Positions 1 through 6,469 of a stretch of DNA of 11,795 nt are shown here, in pieces. The translations under genes and the position numbers were made by a program. The notes beneath the pieces are model-generated. The model did no database searches. It was given only the letters and a program-made list of their open reading frames with translations, and was not told the DNA's origin. Numbering within the stretch: the stretch's first letter is position 1; the number at the start of each line of letters is the position of its first letter. This DNA is from Syntrophaceae bacterium (GTDB taxonomy: Bacteria > Desulfobacterota > SM23-61): assembly GCA_003154025.1 (NCBI GenBank), contig PMCE01000274.1:4232-16026 (forward strand), read 5' to 3'.

Positions 1-1488
1 CGCGACGGTCCTGTTCCGCTTTATCGCCCAGCGGATCAGGGGATAGAGAATAGATACGATAGCGGCACAGAGGAAGACCGCGGAAATCGGATGGTGGAAG
101 AAGGTGGAATAGGAGCCGTTGGAGATGATCAGGGCGCGCCGGAAATGGGTTTCCAGCATGGGGCCCAGGACGATTCCCATGATCACCGGTGCGGAGGGAA
201 GATCGGCATGCTTCATGAAGTAGCCGATGACCCCGAAGATCAGGGTGACATAGACCTCCGTCACGCTGTTGTTGGTGGCATAGGTGCCGGTGATGGCGAT
301 GACCAGGATGAAGGGAAGGAGAAGGGGGAAGGGGATCTTCAACATCTTGACCCAGATGCCGATCAAGGGAAGGTTAATGACCAGGAGGAGGAAATTTCCG
401 ATATAGAGGCTGGCGATCAGCCCCCAGACCAACTCCGGGCTTTTCTGGAATAGAAGGGGGCCGGGGCGCAGTCCGTAGAGCATCAAGGCCCCCAATAGAA
501 CCGCGGAGACTCCGGTGCTCGGAATTCCCAGAGTCAGAAGAGGAACCATGGCCCCTCCGCTGGCCGCGTTGTTGGCCGTCTCCGGTCCCGCGACGCCCTC
601 GATGGCCCCTTTGCCGAATCTCTCCGGGTGCTTGGAACATTTTTTCTCCACCAGGTAGGAAACGACCGAAGCCAGGGTCGCGCCGCCTCCGGGCATGCAG
701 CCGATCAGAAACCCGATCACCGTGCCCCGGGCGATGGCCCATTTGCTGTCCGCCCAGTCTTTTAAAGAGGGCAGCAGGCCTTTGATCTTTTCCACGACCG
801 GCCTCATCATCTCCAATTCGGCGGTTAGCAAAACCTCGGCGATGGCGAAGAGCCCGATGGCCACCGGGAGGAACCCGATCCCGTCCATAAAATCGGGGAT
901 CCCGAAGGTGAACCGGTCCACCCCGCTCACCGGGTCGATTCCGACCGTTCCCAGGAAGATTCCGAAAGCGGCCATCAACAGGCCTTTGATGACCGATTCC
1001 CCCATCAACCCTCCCAGGGTGCAGAGGGCCAGGATGAGCATGGAGAAGTATTCCGTGGGACCGAAGCTCAACGCTACTTTGACCAAGGGCTCGGCCAGAA
1101 GCATCAACATCAAGGTGGCAAAAGTCCCGGCGATGAAGGAGCCAAAGGCCGCAATCCCCAGAGCCGGGCCGGCCCTTCCCTGGAGGGCCATCTGATAGCC
1201 GTCCAAGGTGGTCATGATGGCCGGCGCCTCGCCGGGCGTGTTGATGAGGATGGCAGTCGTAGAACCGCCGTACATGGCGCCATAGTAGATTCCGGAGAGC
1301 ATAATCATGGCGGCCGTGGGGTTCATGCCGAAGGTCATGGGAATGAGGATCGCCACCGCGTTCATCACCCCCAGGCCGGGAAGAACGCCGGTGACGGTCC
1401 CGATGAAAACGCCCAAAAGGCAATATAGAAAATTGGCGGGAGAGAGGGCGACGGTAAAACCGTACATGAGGTTATTGAAGATTTCCAA
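1..1488 (-). CDS. tctA: TctA, large membrane subunit of a tripartite tricarboxylate transporter (partial, runs off left edge)
   Basis: Large integral-membrane permease of a TTT-family secondary transporter, which takes up a carboxylate delivered by the periplasmic TctC protein. The frame is open from 1488 to base 1, giving 496 visible residues with no stop. TctA proteins are usually about 500 residues, so only a short C-terminus is missing. Seen directly: a hydrophobic start ([15 protein letters not shown]), the GVLPGLG motif near residue 35, [20 protein letters not shown] near residues 65-85, and a second copy of the family signature in the middle ([12 protein letters not shown], then [23 protein letters not shown]). 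Many hydrophobic stretches follow. I chose the TTG at 1488 because GGAGGG lies 5 nt upstream. The first ATG, at 1467, is too far from that site. It follows tctB after 12 nt, as expected for a tctCBA operon. The substrate cannot be read from the sequence. Confidence 0.93.
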   Translation of the reverse strand, partial: MEIFNNLMYGFTVALSPANFLYCLLGVFIGTVTGVLPGLGVMNAVAILIPMTFGMNPTAAMIMLSGIYYGAMYGGSTTAILINTPGEAPAIMTTLDGYQMALQGRAGPALGIAAFGSFIAGTFATLMLMLLAEPLVKVALSFGPTEYFSMLILALCTLGGLMGESVIKGLLMAAFGIFLGTVGIDPVSGVDRFTFGIPDFMDGIGFLPVAIGLFAIAEVLLTAELEMMRPVVEKIKGLLPSLKDWADSKWAIARGTVIGFLIGCMPGGGATLASVVSYLVEKKCSKHPERFGKGAIEGVAGPETANNAASGGAMVPLLTLGIPSTGVSAVLLGALMLYGLRPGPLLFQKSPELVWGLIASLYIGNFLLLVINLPLIGIWVKMLKIPFPLLLPFILVIAITGTYATNNSVTEVYVTLIFGVIGYFMKHADLPSAPVIMGIVLGPMLETHFRRALIISNGSYSTFFHHPISAVFLCAAIVSILYPLIRWAIKRNRTVA

Positions 1489-1500
1489 GGAAACCCTCCG

Positions 1501-1956
1501 CTAGAACCCGAACCAGCCCTTCGGCAGGGGGACTTTCAACAGGGTGTCGAATAGAATATAAATCGAAATTGGAGTCACCAGGGAGAAGAATATGTTGAGA
1601 AACCATTTCCTCCGGTTAAAATAGGCCAGCAGCGCAAAAGTAACCACCCCGGTCGATAACAGGTAACCCAGTCGCTCGATGGTGAACCCGTAGACGAAGC
1701 ACCAGGCCACGATCCAGATAATCCGGTTCCACATCCGCTTCTCCGGGGGAGTGTCGGGGCCCTTGCCCGCCCCTTTGGGTTTTTGAACCAAAAGGGCGAT
1801 GGATAGCCCGGCCATGAACAAAGCGGCGATGGCCGGGAAGAAGAAGGGGCTGGGTCCCGAGGAGTCCGGAGGAGTGGGACTCCCCAGGATAAGAACCAGG
1901 ATCGTCCCGCTCAGGATGAGCATGAGCAGGCCGGTGTACATTTCCTTTTTCTTCAT
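1501..1956 (-). CDS. tctB: TctB, small membrane subunit of a tripartite tricarboxylate transporter
   Basis: Small, poorly conserved membrane subunit that partners TctA in the inner membrane. The 151 residues begin MKKKEMYTGLLMLILSG and show four hydrophobic segments, the usual TctB arrangement. They lie near residues 7-25, 38-55, 80-100 and 105-140. A conserved-looking GPSPFFFP stretch lies between the first two. The C-terminus (LLKVPLPKGWFGF) matches the typical TctB ending, in which a Leu-Pro-x-G tail closes the protein. A longer form starting at TTG 2007 is possible, but its extra 17 residues are encoded in degenerate repeat sequence and no ribosome-binding site precedes it. The chosen ATG at 1956 also lacks a strong Shine-Dalgarno. 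Position between tctC and tctA is the strongest support for the assignment. Confidence 0.85.
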   Translation of the reverse strand: MKKKEMYTGLLMLILSGTILVLILGSPTPPDSSGPSPFFFPAIAALFMAGLSIALLVQKPKGAGKGPDTPPEKRMWNRIIWIVAWCFVYGFTIERLGYLLSTGVVTFALLAYFNRRKWFLNIFFSLVTPISIYILFDTLLKVPLPKGWFGF

Positions 1957-2079
1957 TTCGATGGACGCTGAAGGCGCAAGGCCGAGAATTCGAGGTTCAA
2001 GGATCAAAGGTCAAGGGCCAAGACAAAAAATGGAGGCCCGAGGCCGTCAACCCGTAACTCGGAACTCGAAACCCGAAAC
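1957..2079. repeat. tctC-tctB spacer made of degenerate short tandem repeats
   Basis: The 123-bp spacer is built largely from imperfect direct repeats. Around 2051-2080 the unit resembles AACTCGAAACCCG, and around 1990-2020 it resembles CAAAGGTCAAGGG. No gene is visible. On the minus strand a small GGCC-TCG-GGCC hairpin followed by ATTTTTT (about 2044-2025) could weaken or end transcription after tctC, but the 4-bp stem is poor evidence for a terminator. Confidence 0.4.
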
Positions 2080-3054
2080 TTATTTTTTCGAAAGTCCCAA
2101 CTCATCCATGATGGGTTTCACCATGTTATAGTCGTTGTCCGCGTCTTTGAGGAAATCCTCTTTCACCAGCCAGCCGTCTTCCAGGAGGCTGGTCTGCAGG
2201 AATTTCTTCCATTCCGGCGTTTTACGAACCTTATCCAGGACCGCAATCCAGTAATCGACCGCTTCTTTCGGGATTCCGGCCCGGCCGACGATGGAGCGGG
2301 TCTGGACGCTGATCACGTCATACCCCTGCTCGCGGAAAGTCGGTTGGTTGGGGAACATGGATGACCGCTTCTCCGTGCATACGGCGAGGATCTTAACCTG
2401 TTTGGCCTCGAGCTGGCCGATGCACTCATTGGGATTGGCCCAGGCGGCATCGATGTGCCCTCCCAGGAGGTTGGTCACGACCTCTCCGCCGCTGTTGTAG
2501 GGAACATAATTGAACTGCTGTTTCGTGGCCTTGTTGAGAACGAAATTTCCGACCTGATCAGGCCCCCCGATCCCCGTGCCGCCCAGGGAGATTGACTTGG
2601 GCCCCTTCTTCTTGACGGCCTCCACCAGGTCTTTGCCGTCCTTCAGGGGAGAGTCGGCCTTCACGATGATTAAGTTGATGTCACTGACGATCCGGGCGAT
2701 GTAGGCAAAGTCTTTCCGGTAATCCCACTTGGCCTTCCCGTCGATTTGATGGGAAACGGTAGCCAAATCGAAGCAGGTGAAGGAGTAACCGTCGACCGGC
2801 CTGGAAAGACAGAATGCTTTTCCGATCGACCCCCCTCCTCCTGGTTTGTTTACGATGTTGACCGGCTGGGGCACCAGCTTGTACTGGCTGATGATCTTCT
2901 CGATGTTGCGGAACATGATATCCGTTCCGCCGCCGGGAGCGTAAGGAACGATGATATCGATGGGTTTGGTCGGATACTTGCTCTGGGCCGGAGCCGATCC
3001 CGCCGCACCCAGGATCAGAAATCCCAAAGAGACAAACAGAAGCATTTTTTTCAT
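2080..3054 (-). CDS. tctC: TctC, periplasmic substrate-binding protein of a tripartite tricarboxylate transporter
   Basis: Extracytoplasmic solute receptor (Bug/TctC family) that binds the carboxylate in the periplasm and hands it to TctAB. It has 324 residues, a normal family length. Residues 1-23 form a signal peptide: MKK start, a hydrophobic core, and an APA-Q type cleavage site with no lipobox Cys. The mature start KYPTKPIDIIVPYAPGGGTD is the family's hallmark. Also present are NIVNKPGGGGSIG, a VPYNSGGEVVTNLLGGHIDAA segment near residues 185-205, and the late TFREQGYDV motif. The start is the ATG at 3054, with AAGGAGGG 8 nt upstream; a TTG two codons earlier sits too close to that site. 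It is separated from the genes to its right by a terminator-like palindrome, so it probably begins its own transcript. Homologues bind citrate, aromatic carboxylates or amino acids; the ligand here is unknown. Confidence 0.93.
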   Translation of the reverse strand: MKKMLLFVSLGFLILGAAGSAPAQSKYPTKPIDIIVPYAPGGGTDIMFRNIEKIISQYKLVPQPVNIVNKPGGGGSIGKAFCLSRPVDGYSFTCFDLATVSHQIDGKAKWDYRKDFAYIARIVSDINLIIVKADSPLKDGKDLVEAVKKKGPKSISLGGTGIGGPDQVGNFVLNKATKQQFNYVPYNSGGEVVTNLLGGHIDAAWANPNECIGQLEAKQVKILAVCTEKRSSMFPNQPTFREQGYDVISVQTRSIVGRAGIPKEAVDYWIAVLDKVRKTPEWKKFLQTSLLEDGWLVKEDFLKDADNDYNMVKPIMDELGLSKK

Positions 3055-3188
3055 CGACAAACCCTCCTTTTAGAATTGCAGCCAAAGATAATTGAAATGT
3101 TGGGTTTCAAATTCGAATGTTGAAATCCGATCCAGGTCCGAATTTCTAAATTCCAAACTTGATGGTCTCGAAAAAAAAGTCTCTCAGG

Positions 3189-3365
3189 TCGTCACCCCGG
3201 CGAAGCTGCTCCCGGCAGCTTTTAAACCGGGAGCCGGGGGCCAAGCATCGTCCCGCGAAAGCGGGGAACCATTAAATAAAACCTGGATTCCCGTTTTCAC
3301 GGGAAACCCTGGATTCCGGCGCCTCCCCCGGACCCGCTCCGGCTTTCGCCAGAAGGAATGACGGA
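3189..3365. repeat. Degenerate hairpin-rich intergenic repeat element
   Basis: The block begins TCGTCACCCCGGCGAAG and ends AGGAATGACGG, so its ends are roughly inverted (GTCAC/ATGAC). Inside are three hairpins: GCTCCCGG/CCGGGAGC (3208-3215 with 3227-3234), CCCGC-GAAA-GCGGG (3252-3265) and TTCCCGT-TTTC-ACGGGAA (3288-3305). A CCTGGATTCCxG direct repeat occurs near 3282 and 3307. This resembles the common bacterial intergenic repeats of the GTCATTCCCGCGAAAGCGGG type; that comparison is from memory. Its copy number in the genome cannot be judged from one window. Confidence 0.5.
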
Positions 3366-3430
3366 AGAACTTATTTCTGGCCTTTTTACGAAATCATCGG
3401 AATGGTACGGGGAAACTTTTGATGGAGTGG

Positions 3431-3439
3431 ATTATAGCA
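3431..3439 (-). promoter_or_regulatory. Possible extended -10 promoter for tctCBA
   Basis: On the minus strand the sequence reads TGC-TATAAT, a perfect -10 hexamer with the extended TGn motif. It is preceded by a run of eight A that could act as an upstream element. No good -35 lies at 16-18 bp (TTGGGA is only 12 bp away, TTGATA 27 bp). The site lies just beyond the palindrome that ends the upstream operon, which is where a promoter would be expected. Confidence 0.38.
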
Positions 3440-3518
3440 GGTTTTTTTTCCCAAGGGGAGAGATATCAATAAATGCTTCGGGATGAAAAGAAATCGCCGC
3501 AGCCGGGGCAGGGTGCGC

Positions 3519-3564
3519 AAAGTCCCTTCTCCTCGCGCCGAAAGAGCAGAGGAGAAGGGACTTT
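3519..3564 (-). terminator. Perfect 16-bp inverted repeat, terminator-like
   Basis: The arms 3519-3534 and 3549-3564 are exact reverse complements (AAAGTCCCTTCTCCTC on the + strand) around a 14-nt loop. It starts 4 nt after the stop of the Cys-type gene ending at 3569, so it most likely closes that transcript. There is no clear U-run after the stem beyond the stem's own CTTT, so protection of the mRNA 3' end is an alternative role. Confidence 0.65.
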
Positions 3565-3568
3565 GGCT

Positions 3569-4216
3569 TTACAGCCGGTTTACCGTGTACACGGGAACGA
3601 GATCCTTGAGCATTTCCACGGACCGGTAGGGGTTGACGATCCCGCAAGCGCACGGTGCGGCGACAATCAGGCTTGCCTCCCAGAGGTCCAGTTTGCCCGT
3701 TTTGATCCGGCGGATCACGTCCCGCACCAGCCGGGGGGAGACCATGCCGTGTCCGCACATGGTGGTGAACTGGCGGATGTCCGCCGGCGGGAGTCGGTCG
3801 GTGCGCCCGTGGATTCCGAGGGAGAGGTTGATGGTGTGGGGGTTCAGGCCAAGCTCGGCGGCCACCTCCCGCACCCGGTCCGCGACTCCGCTCACCATGA
3901 TGGAGATCCCTTCATCCATCTCCATGATCTTGGCCAGGGTCTTTTTGATCTTTTCTTTTTCGTTGAAGACGGAGTAGATCTTGGCCCCGTCTTTGATGCT
4001 CTTCAGGATCTCCTCCTGAGGAATCCCGAAATACATATTCTTGCGCAGGGTGCTCACGAGCATGTTGGCCGGGCCCTGGGTGTAGAGCATCTCCATCAGC
4101 CGCCGGGACTTCGGTCCGCTGCCATCGTAGTTGAACCCCCTGGCCGGATAGATGAAGAGGACGTACTCCTGGTTCAATAAATCCAAGGGTCCTTCACGGT
4201 GCAAGCTGTGGGTCAT
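3569..4216 (-). CDS. Unnamed CGHG/CxC family protein, cysteine version (copy A)
   Basis: I do not recognise a named family. The protein has 215 residues, appears soluble and cytoplasmic, and has no signal peptide or membrane segment. Conserved across the three copies in this window: an N-terminal ARGFN motif (residues 25-29), DxGISI-VSG near 101-110, LGIHGxT near 133-139, MCGHGxVS with Cys154 and His156, and PCxCGIxNPxR near the C-terminus with Cys189 and Cys191. The clustered Cys and His suggest a redox centre or a metal or Fe-S site (inference). The start is ATG 4216, which overlaps the stop of the preceding ferredoxin gene as ATGA, implying translational coupling. A longer form from 4276 would lie inside that gene in another frame. 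Position 191 is Cys (TGC) here but TGA in copy B, making this the cysteine twin of a predicted selenoprotein. The two proteins may act on the same partner or form a mixed complex. Confidence 0.85.
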   Translation of the reverse strand: MTHSLHREGPLDLLNQEYVLFIYPARGFNYDGSGPKSRRLMEMLYTQGPANMLVSTLRKNMYFGIPQEEILKSIKDGAKIYSVFNEKEKIKKTLAKIMEMDEGISIMVSGVADRVREVAAELGLNPHTINLSLGIHGRTDRLPPADIRQFTTMCGHGMVSPRLVRDVIRRIKTGKLDLWEASLIVAAPCACGIVNPYRSVEMLKDLVPVYTVNRL

Positions 4217-4950
4217 GAGTCTTTCCCCTTGTTGGCCCTTCCCAGGCCCATGTTGATTTTCGAGTTCGGCCGCCAAGTGTAGCCTTCGGCTTCGATGGTG
4301 TTGAGCACTTCCCGGGGAATGATCACCCCCGGCTCCAGCCGGGTATAAACATCCACCACGAAAACGCTGTCCACCTCTTTGGCCACTTCCTTGATAGTCC
4401 GGAGAACATGGCCCAGCTCGGACCTCTTCACCTTGAATTCCATGATGGCGCTGAGAACCCGCTCGCCCATCAATTCGGGCTTCAAGTCTCCGGTCTCCCG
4501 GACCTGAATCATGTCGTTAAAGGGATTCTCGGGCTCGATCTCGGTGATTCCCGCTTTGGCCATGGCCCGGGTGATCTTCTGGATGTTGGGCAGGTCCATC
4601 CCCAGGGTGGGGCGGCCCACTTCGATGGCGATGCCCACATCCTCCGGGCCGACCCGGTTGGTCACATCGTTGGTCTTGGATTCCTCGGTTCCCCGCCCGG
4701 CGATCCCGGTAAGGGCATGCGTAGCGGTGGGGTCGCTGAAGAATTTCCGCAGGGCCCGGGGGTAATCGAACACATAAGGCGACTCTTCGATGGCGTCCAC
4801 CGGGCAGATCTCCGACCGGAAACAGGTTCCGCACTCGTAGCAGATCTCCTGATCTACGGCACTTTTCAATTCTTCGAAATGGATGGCGTCCACCGGACAG
4901 TAGGGTTGACACCGCCCACAACCCACACAGAGATCTTTTCGGATTAGCAT
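4213..4950 (-). CDS. Two-cluster ferredoxin-domain protein with conserved C-terminal domain (copy A)
   Basis: Iron-sulfur electron carrier or enzyme subunit of 245 residues. Residues 1-55 form a bacterial 2[4Fe-4S] ferredoxin domain: CVGCGRCQPYCP (Cys8, 11, 14, 18) and CYECGTCFRSEICP (Cys37, 40, 43, 49). The remaining ~190 residues form a domain I cannot name, with a GRGTEES motif (85-91), TNDVTNR (93-99), IAIEVGRPTLGMDL (107-120), ENPFNDM, and a VVDVYTR stretch near 200. This is too long for a simple ferredoxin, so a catalytic or scaffold function is likely. The start is ATG 4950 with AAGGGG 9 nt upstream. The stop overlaps the start of the downstream CGHG/CxC gene by 4 nt. Copy B (5730-6467) is the same length and closely similar throughout, so this is a tandem duplication of a two-gene module. 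Confidence 0.88.
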   Translation of the reverse strand: MLIRKDLCVGCGRCQPYCPVDAIHFEELKSAVDQEICYECGTCFRSEICPVDAIEESPYVFDYPRALRKFFSDPTATHALTGIAGRGTEESKTNDVTNRVGPEDVGIAIEVGRPTLGMDLPNIQKITRAMAKAGITEIEPENPFNDMIQVRETGDLKPELMGERVLSAIMEFKVKRSELGHVLRTIKEVAKEVDSVFVVDVYTRLEPGVIIPREVLNTIEAEGYTWRPNSKINMGLGRANKGKDS

Positions 4951-4982
4951 GTTTATTTTTCCCCTTGTCCGCTAACAAAAAT

Positions 4983-5018
4983 CGGCAGCCTCCTTAGGGA
5001 CTCGGGAAGAGGCTGCCG
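4983..5018 (-). terminator. Stem-loop followed by T-run between the two ferredoxin modules
   Basis: CGGCAGCCTC (4983-4992) and GAGGCTGCCG (5009-5018) pair perfectly over 10 bp with a 16-nt loop. On the minus strand the stem is followed at once by ATTTTTG, as in an intrinsic terminator. It lies between the end of the selenoprotein gene and the start of the next ferredoxin gene, only 32 nt from that start. It may therefore be a partial terminator or attenuator that lowers expression of copy A relative to copy B. Confidence 0.5.
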
Positions 5019-5047
5019 GACTTGGTCCTACCATAGTGCAGGCGGAT

Positions 5048-5076
5048 GTAGGGGCGACCCGCCGGGTCGCCCCTAC
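5048..5076. repeat. Perfect 13-bp palindromic intergenic repeat (GTAGGGGCGACCC type)
   Basis: GTAGGGGCGACCC (5048-5060), the loop GCC, and its exact reverse complement (5064-5076). The same GTAGGGG...CCCCTAC frame occurs in two hairpins at 11116-11196, so this belongs to a dispersed short palindromic repeat family. It lies 9 nt after the proposed end of the selenoprotein gene and could also stabilise that 3' end. Confidence 0.6.
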
Positions 5077-5085
5077 GGTCTTCGA

Positions 5086-5733
5086 TCACAGACGGTTTAC
5101 GGAATAGAGGGGAACCAGTTCTTTGAGCATCTCTGCAGACCTGCAGGGGTTGAAAATCCCTCAGCTGCAGGGGGCGGCGGCCAGCAGGCTTGCCCCCCAG
5201 AGGTCCAGCTTCCCCGTCTTGACCCTGCGGATCAAGTCCTGGATCAGCATGGGCGAAACCATGCCATGACCACACATGGTGGTGAACTGGCGGATGTCCG
5301 CGGGCGGGAGACGGTCCGTCCGGCCGTGGATTCCCAGGGAGAGGTTGACGGTATGGGGGTCTATGCCGAGGTCCGCAGCGATCTCCCGGACCCGGTCGAT
5401 GACCCCGCTGATCACGATCGAGATCCCCTCGTCCATCTCCTTGATCTTGGCCAGGGTTTCCTTGAATTTTTCCTGGCCATCCAGCACGCAGAAAATCTTG
5501 GCCCCTTCCTTGATGCTGTCCAGGATTTCCTCTTGGGAAACCGCCAGGTACATGTTCTTCCGGAGGGTGGTCGCGAGGAGGTTGGCCGGACCCTGGTGGA
5601 AGAGCATCTCTCCCAGGCGCCTCACCTTGGGTCCGCTGCCGTCATAGTTGAATCCCCTTGCCGGGTAGACGAAGAGGACATACTCCTTCTCCAGCAGGTT
5701 AAGAGGGCCTTCACGGTGCAAGCTGTGAGTCAT
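5086..5733 (-). CDS. Predicted selenoprotein: unnamed CGHG/CxU family, Sec at residue 191 (copy B)
   Basis: Same unnamed family as the gene ending at 3569. Ordinary translation stops at TGA 5163-5161 after 190 residues, in the middle of the conserved C-terminal motif. Read as selenocysteine, the motif becomes PCSUGIFNPCR, matching PCACGIVNPYR in copy A and PCLCGIFNPDR in the copy at the right edge. The frame then runs 24 residues to a TGA at 5088-5086, giving 215 residues, exactly the length of copy A and with the same VNRL ending. Of those 24 residues, 18 are identical to copy A. A SECIS-like hairpin follows the TGA. Other conserved parts are ARGFN (25-29), LGIHGRTD (133-140) and MCGHGMVS (Cys154, His156). 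The ATG at 5733 overlaps the ferredoxin stop as ATGA. The role is probably redox or metal chemistry through the Cys189-x-Sec191 pair (inference). A nonsense mutation is the alternative, but it would not explain the hairpin or the preserved tail. Confidence 0.87.
5131..5163 (-). promoter_or_regulatory. Selenocysteine TGA codon with bacterial SECIS-like hairpin
   Basis: The TGA is at 5163-5161. Nineteen nucleotides later begins a GGTC tetraloop (5141-5138) closed by a 5-bp stem, CTGCA (5146-5142) with TGCAG (5137-5133), plus one more C-G pair after a mismatch. The 12-nt core TGCAGGTCTGCA (5145-5134) is, from memory, identical to the apical part of the E. coli fdhF SECIS element, where the same loop starts 18 nt after the UGA. 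The bulged U below the E. coli apical stem has no obvious match here. Confidence 0.8.
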
Positions 5734-6467
5734 GAATCTTTCCTCTTATTGGCCCTTCCCAGGCCCATGTTGATTTTGGCATTCGGTCGCCGGGTGTATC
5801 CTTCGGCCTCGATCGTGTCGAGCAATTCCCGGGGGATGGTGAGCCTCGGCCCGACGCGGGTGTACACGTCCACCACGAAGACGCTGTCCACCTCTTTGGC
5901 CGCTTCTTTGATGGTGCGAAGAGCCAGGCCGACCTGATCCGGCTTCACCTTGAATTCCATGATCGCGCTCAGGACCTTTTCGCCCATCAACTCCGGCTTC
6001 AAGTCTCCGGTGGCATGATTCTGGATCATGTCATTGAAAGGGTTTTCGGGCTCGATCTCGGTGAACCCGGCTTTGGCCATGGCCCGGGTGACCTTTTGGA
6101 TGTTCGTCAGGTCCATTCCCAGGGTGGGCCTTCCGAATTCGATGGCCATCCCCACTTCCCCGGGTACGACCCGGTTGATGACGTCATTGCTCTTCGACTC
6201 TTCCGTTCCCCGCCCGGCGATGCCGGTAAGGGCATGGGTGGCATTGGGGTCGCTGAAGAATTTCCGCAGCGCCCGGGGATACTCATACACGTACGGGGAT
6301 TCCTCGATGGCGTCCACCGGACAGACCTCGGAACGCAGGCAGGTCCCGCATTCATAGCAGACCTCCTGGTCCACGTTACTCTTCAGTTCTTCGAAACGGA
6401 TGGCCCCCACCGGACAGTAGGGCTGACACCGCCCGCAGCCGACACAGAGATCTTTTCGAACCAGCAT
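5730..6467 (-). CDS. Two-cluster ferredoxin-domain protein with conserved C-terminal domain (copy B)
   Basis: Paralogue of the ferredoxin-domain gene at 4213-4950, also 245 residues. It has CVGCGRCQPYCP (Cys8, 11, 14, 18) and CYECGTCLRSEVCP (Cys37, 40, 43, 49), each expected to hold a [4Fe-4S] cluster. These are followed by the same unnamed domain with GRGTEES (85-91), a shared TLGMDL segment, ENPFNDM and VVDVYTR. The start is the ATG at 6467, chosen because GGAGAGGA lies about 9 nt upstream and because it gives the same length as copy A. A much longer open frame reaching 7070 exists, but it lies inside the FAD oxidoreductase gene and encodes Arg/Pro-rich non-homologous sequence. It starts 2 nt after the oxidoreductase stop and overlaps the selenoprotein start by 4 nt, so all three are probably cotranscribed. 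It is the likeliest direct redox partner of the selenoprotein (inference). Confidence 0.88.
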   Translation of the reverse strand: MLVRKDLCVGCGRCQPYCPVGAIRFEELKSNVDQEVCYECGTCLRSEVCPVDAIEESPYVYEYPRALRKFFSDPNATHALTGIAGRGTEESKSNDVINRVVPGEVGMAIEFGRPTLGMDLTNIQKVTRAMAKAGFTEIEPENPFNDMIQNHATGDLKPELMGEKVLSAIMEFKVKPDQVGLALRTIKEAAKEVDSVFVVDVYTRVGPRLTIPRELLDTIEAEGYTRRPNAKINMGLGRANKRKDS

Positions 6468-6469
6468 TT

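Larger units (their letters stand above)
3055..3518. other. 464-bp gene-free spacer upstream of tctC
   Basis: No convincing coding sequence on either strand; short open frames here lack ribosome-binding sites and family motifs. Reading leftward from 3518 it holds a possible extended -10 promoter (3431-3439), a hairpin-rich intergenic repeat (about 3189-3365), A/T-rich degenerate AAATTC-type repeats (about 3095-3160), and finally the tctC Shine-Dalgarno (about 3070-3063). If the promoter is real, tctC has a leader of roughly 370 nt. Confidence 0.55.

Noticed and set aside
374..1423. 349-residue Arg/His/Gly-rich minus-strand open frame
   Set aside because: It is a shadow of tctA. The correct frame, from TTG 1488 to the window edge, carries the TTT signature motifs.
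1501..2007. TctB starting at TTG 2007
   Set aside because: The added N-terminus is repeat-encoded, has no ribosome-binding site, and would put non-hydrophobic sequence before the first membrane segment.
3189..3365. CRISPR array or insertion sequence in the spacer
   Set aside because: There are no regularly spaced identical repeats and no transposase frame; the hairpins differ from one another.
3437..3454. Sigma-54 promoter (TTGG...TGC) upstream of tctC
   Set aside because: The GG-to-GC spacing is 11-12 nt, not the required 10.
3569..4276. 235-residue version of CGHG/CxC copy A
   Set aside because: The extra 20 residues overlap the ferredoxin-domain gene. The ATGA overlap at 4216 matches the arrangement in copy B exactly.
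5086..5163. TGA read as Trp or Gly under an alternative genetic code
   Set aside because: TGA serves as a normal stop for both ferredoxin-domain genes here, and the aligned residue in the paralogues is Cys.
5161..5733. A 190-residue protein ending at TGA 5161 as the complete product
   Set aside because: It would cut the conserved C-terminal motif between its two key residues, while the downstream frame remains conserved and a SECIS-like hairpin follows.
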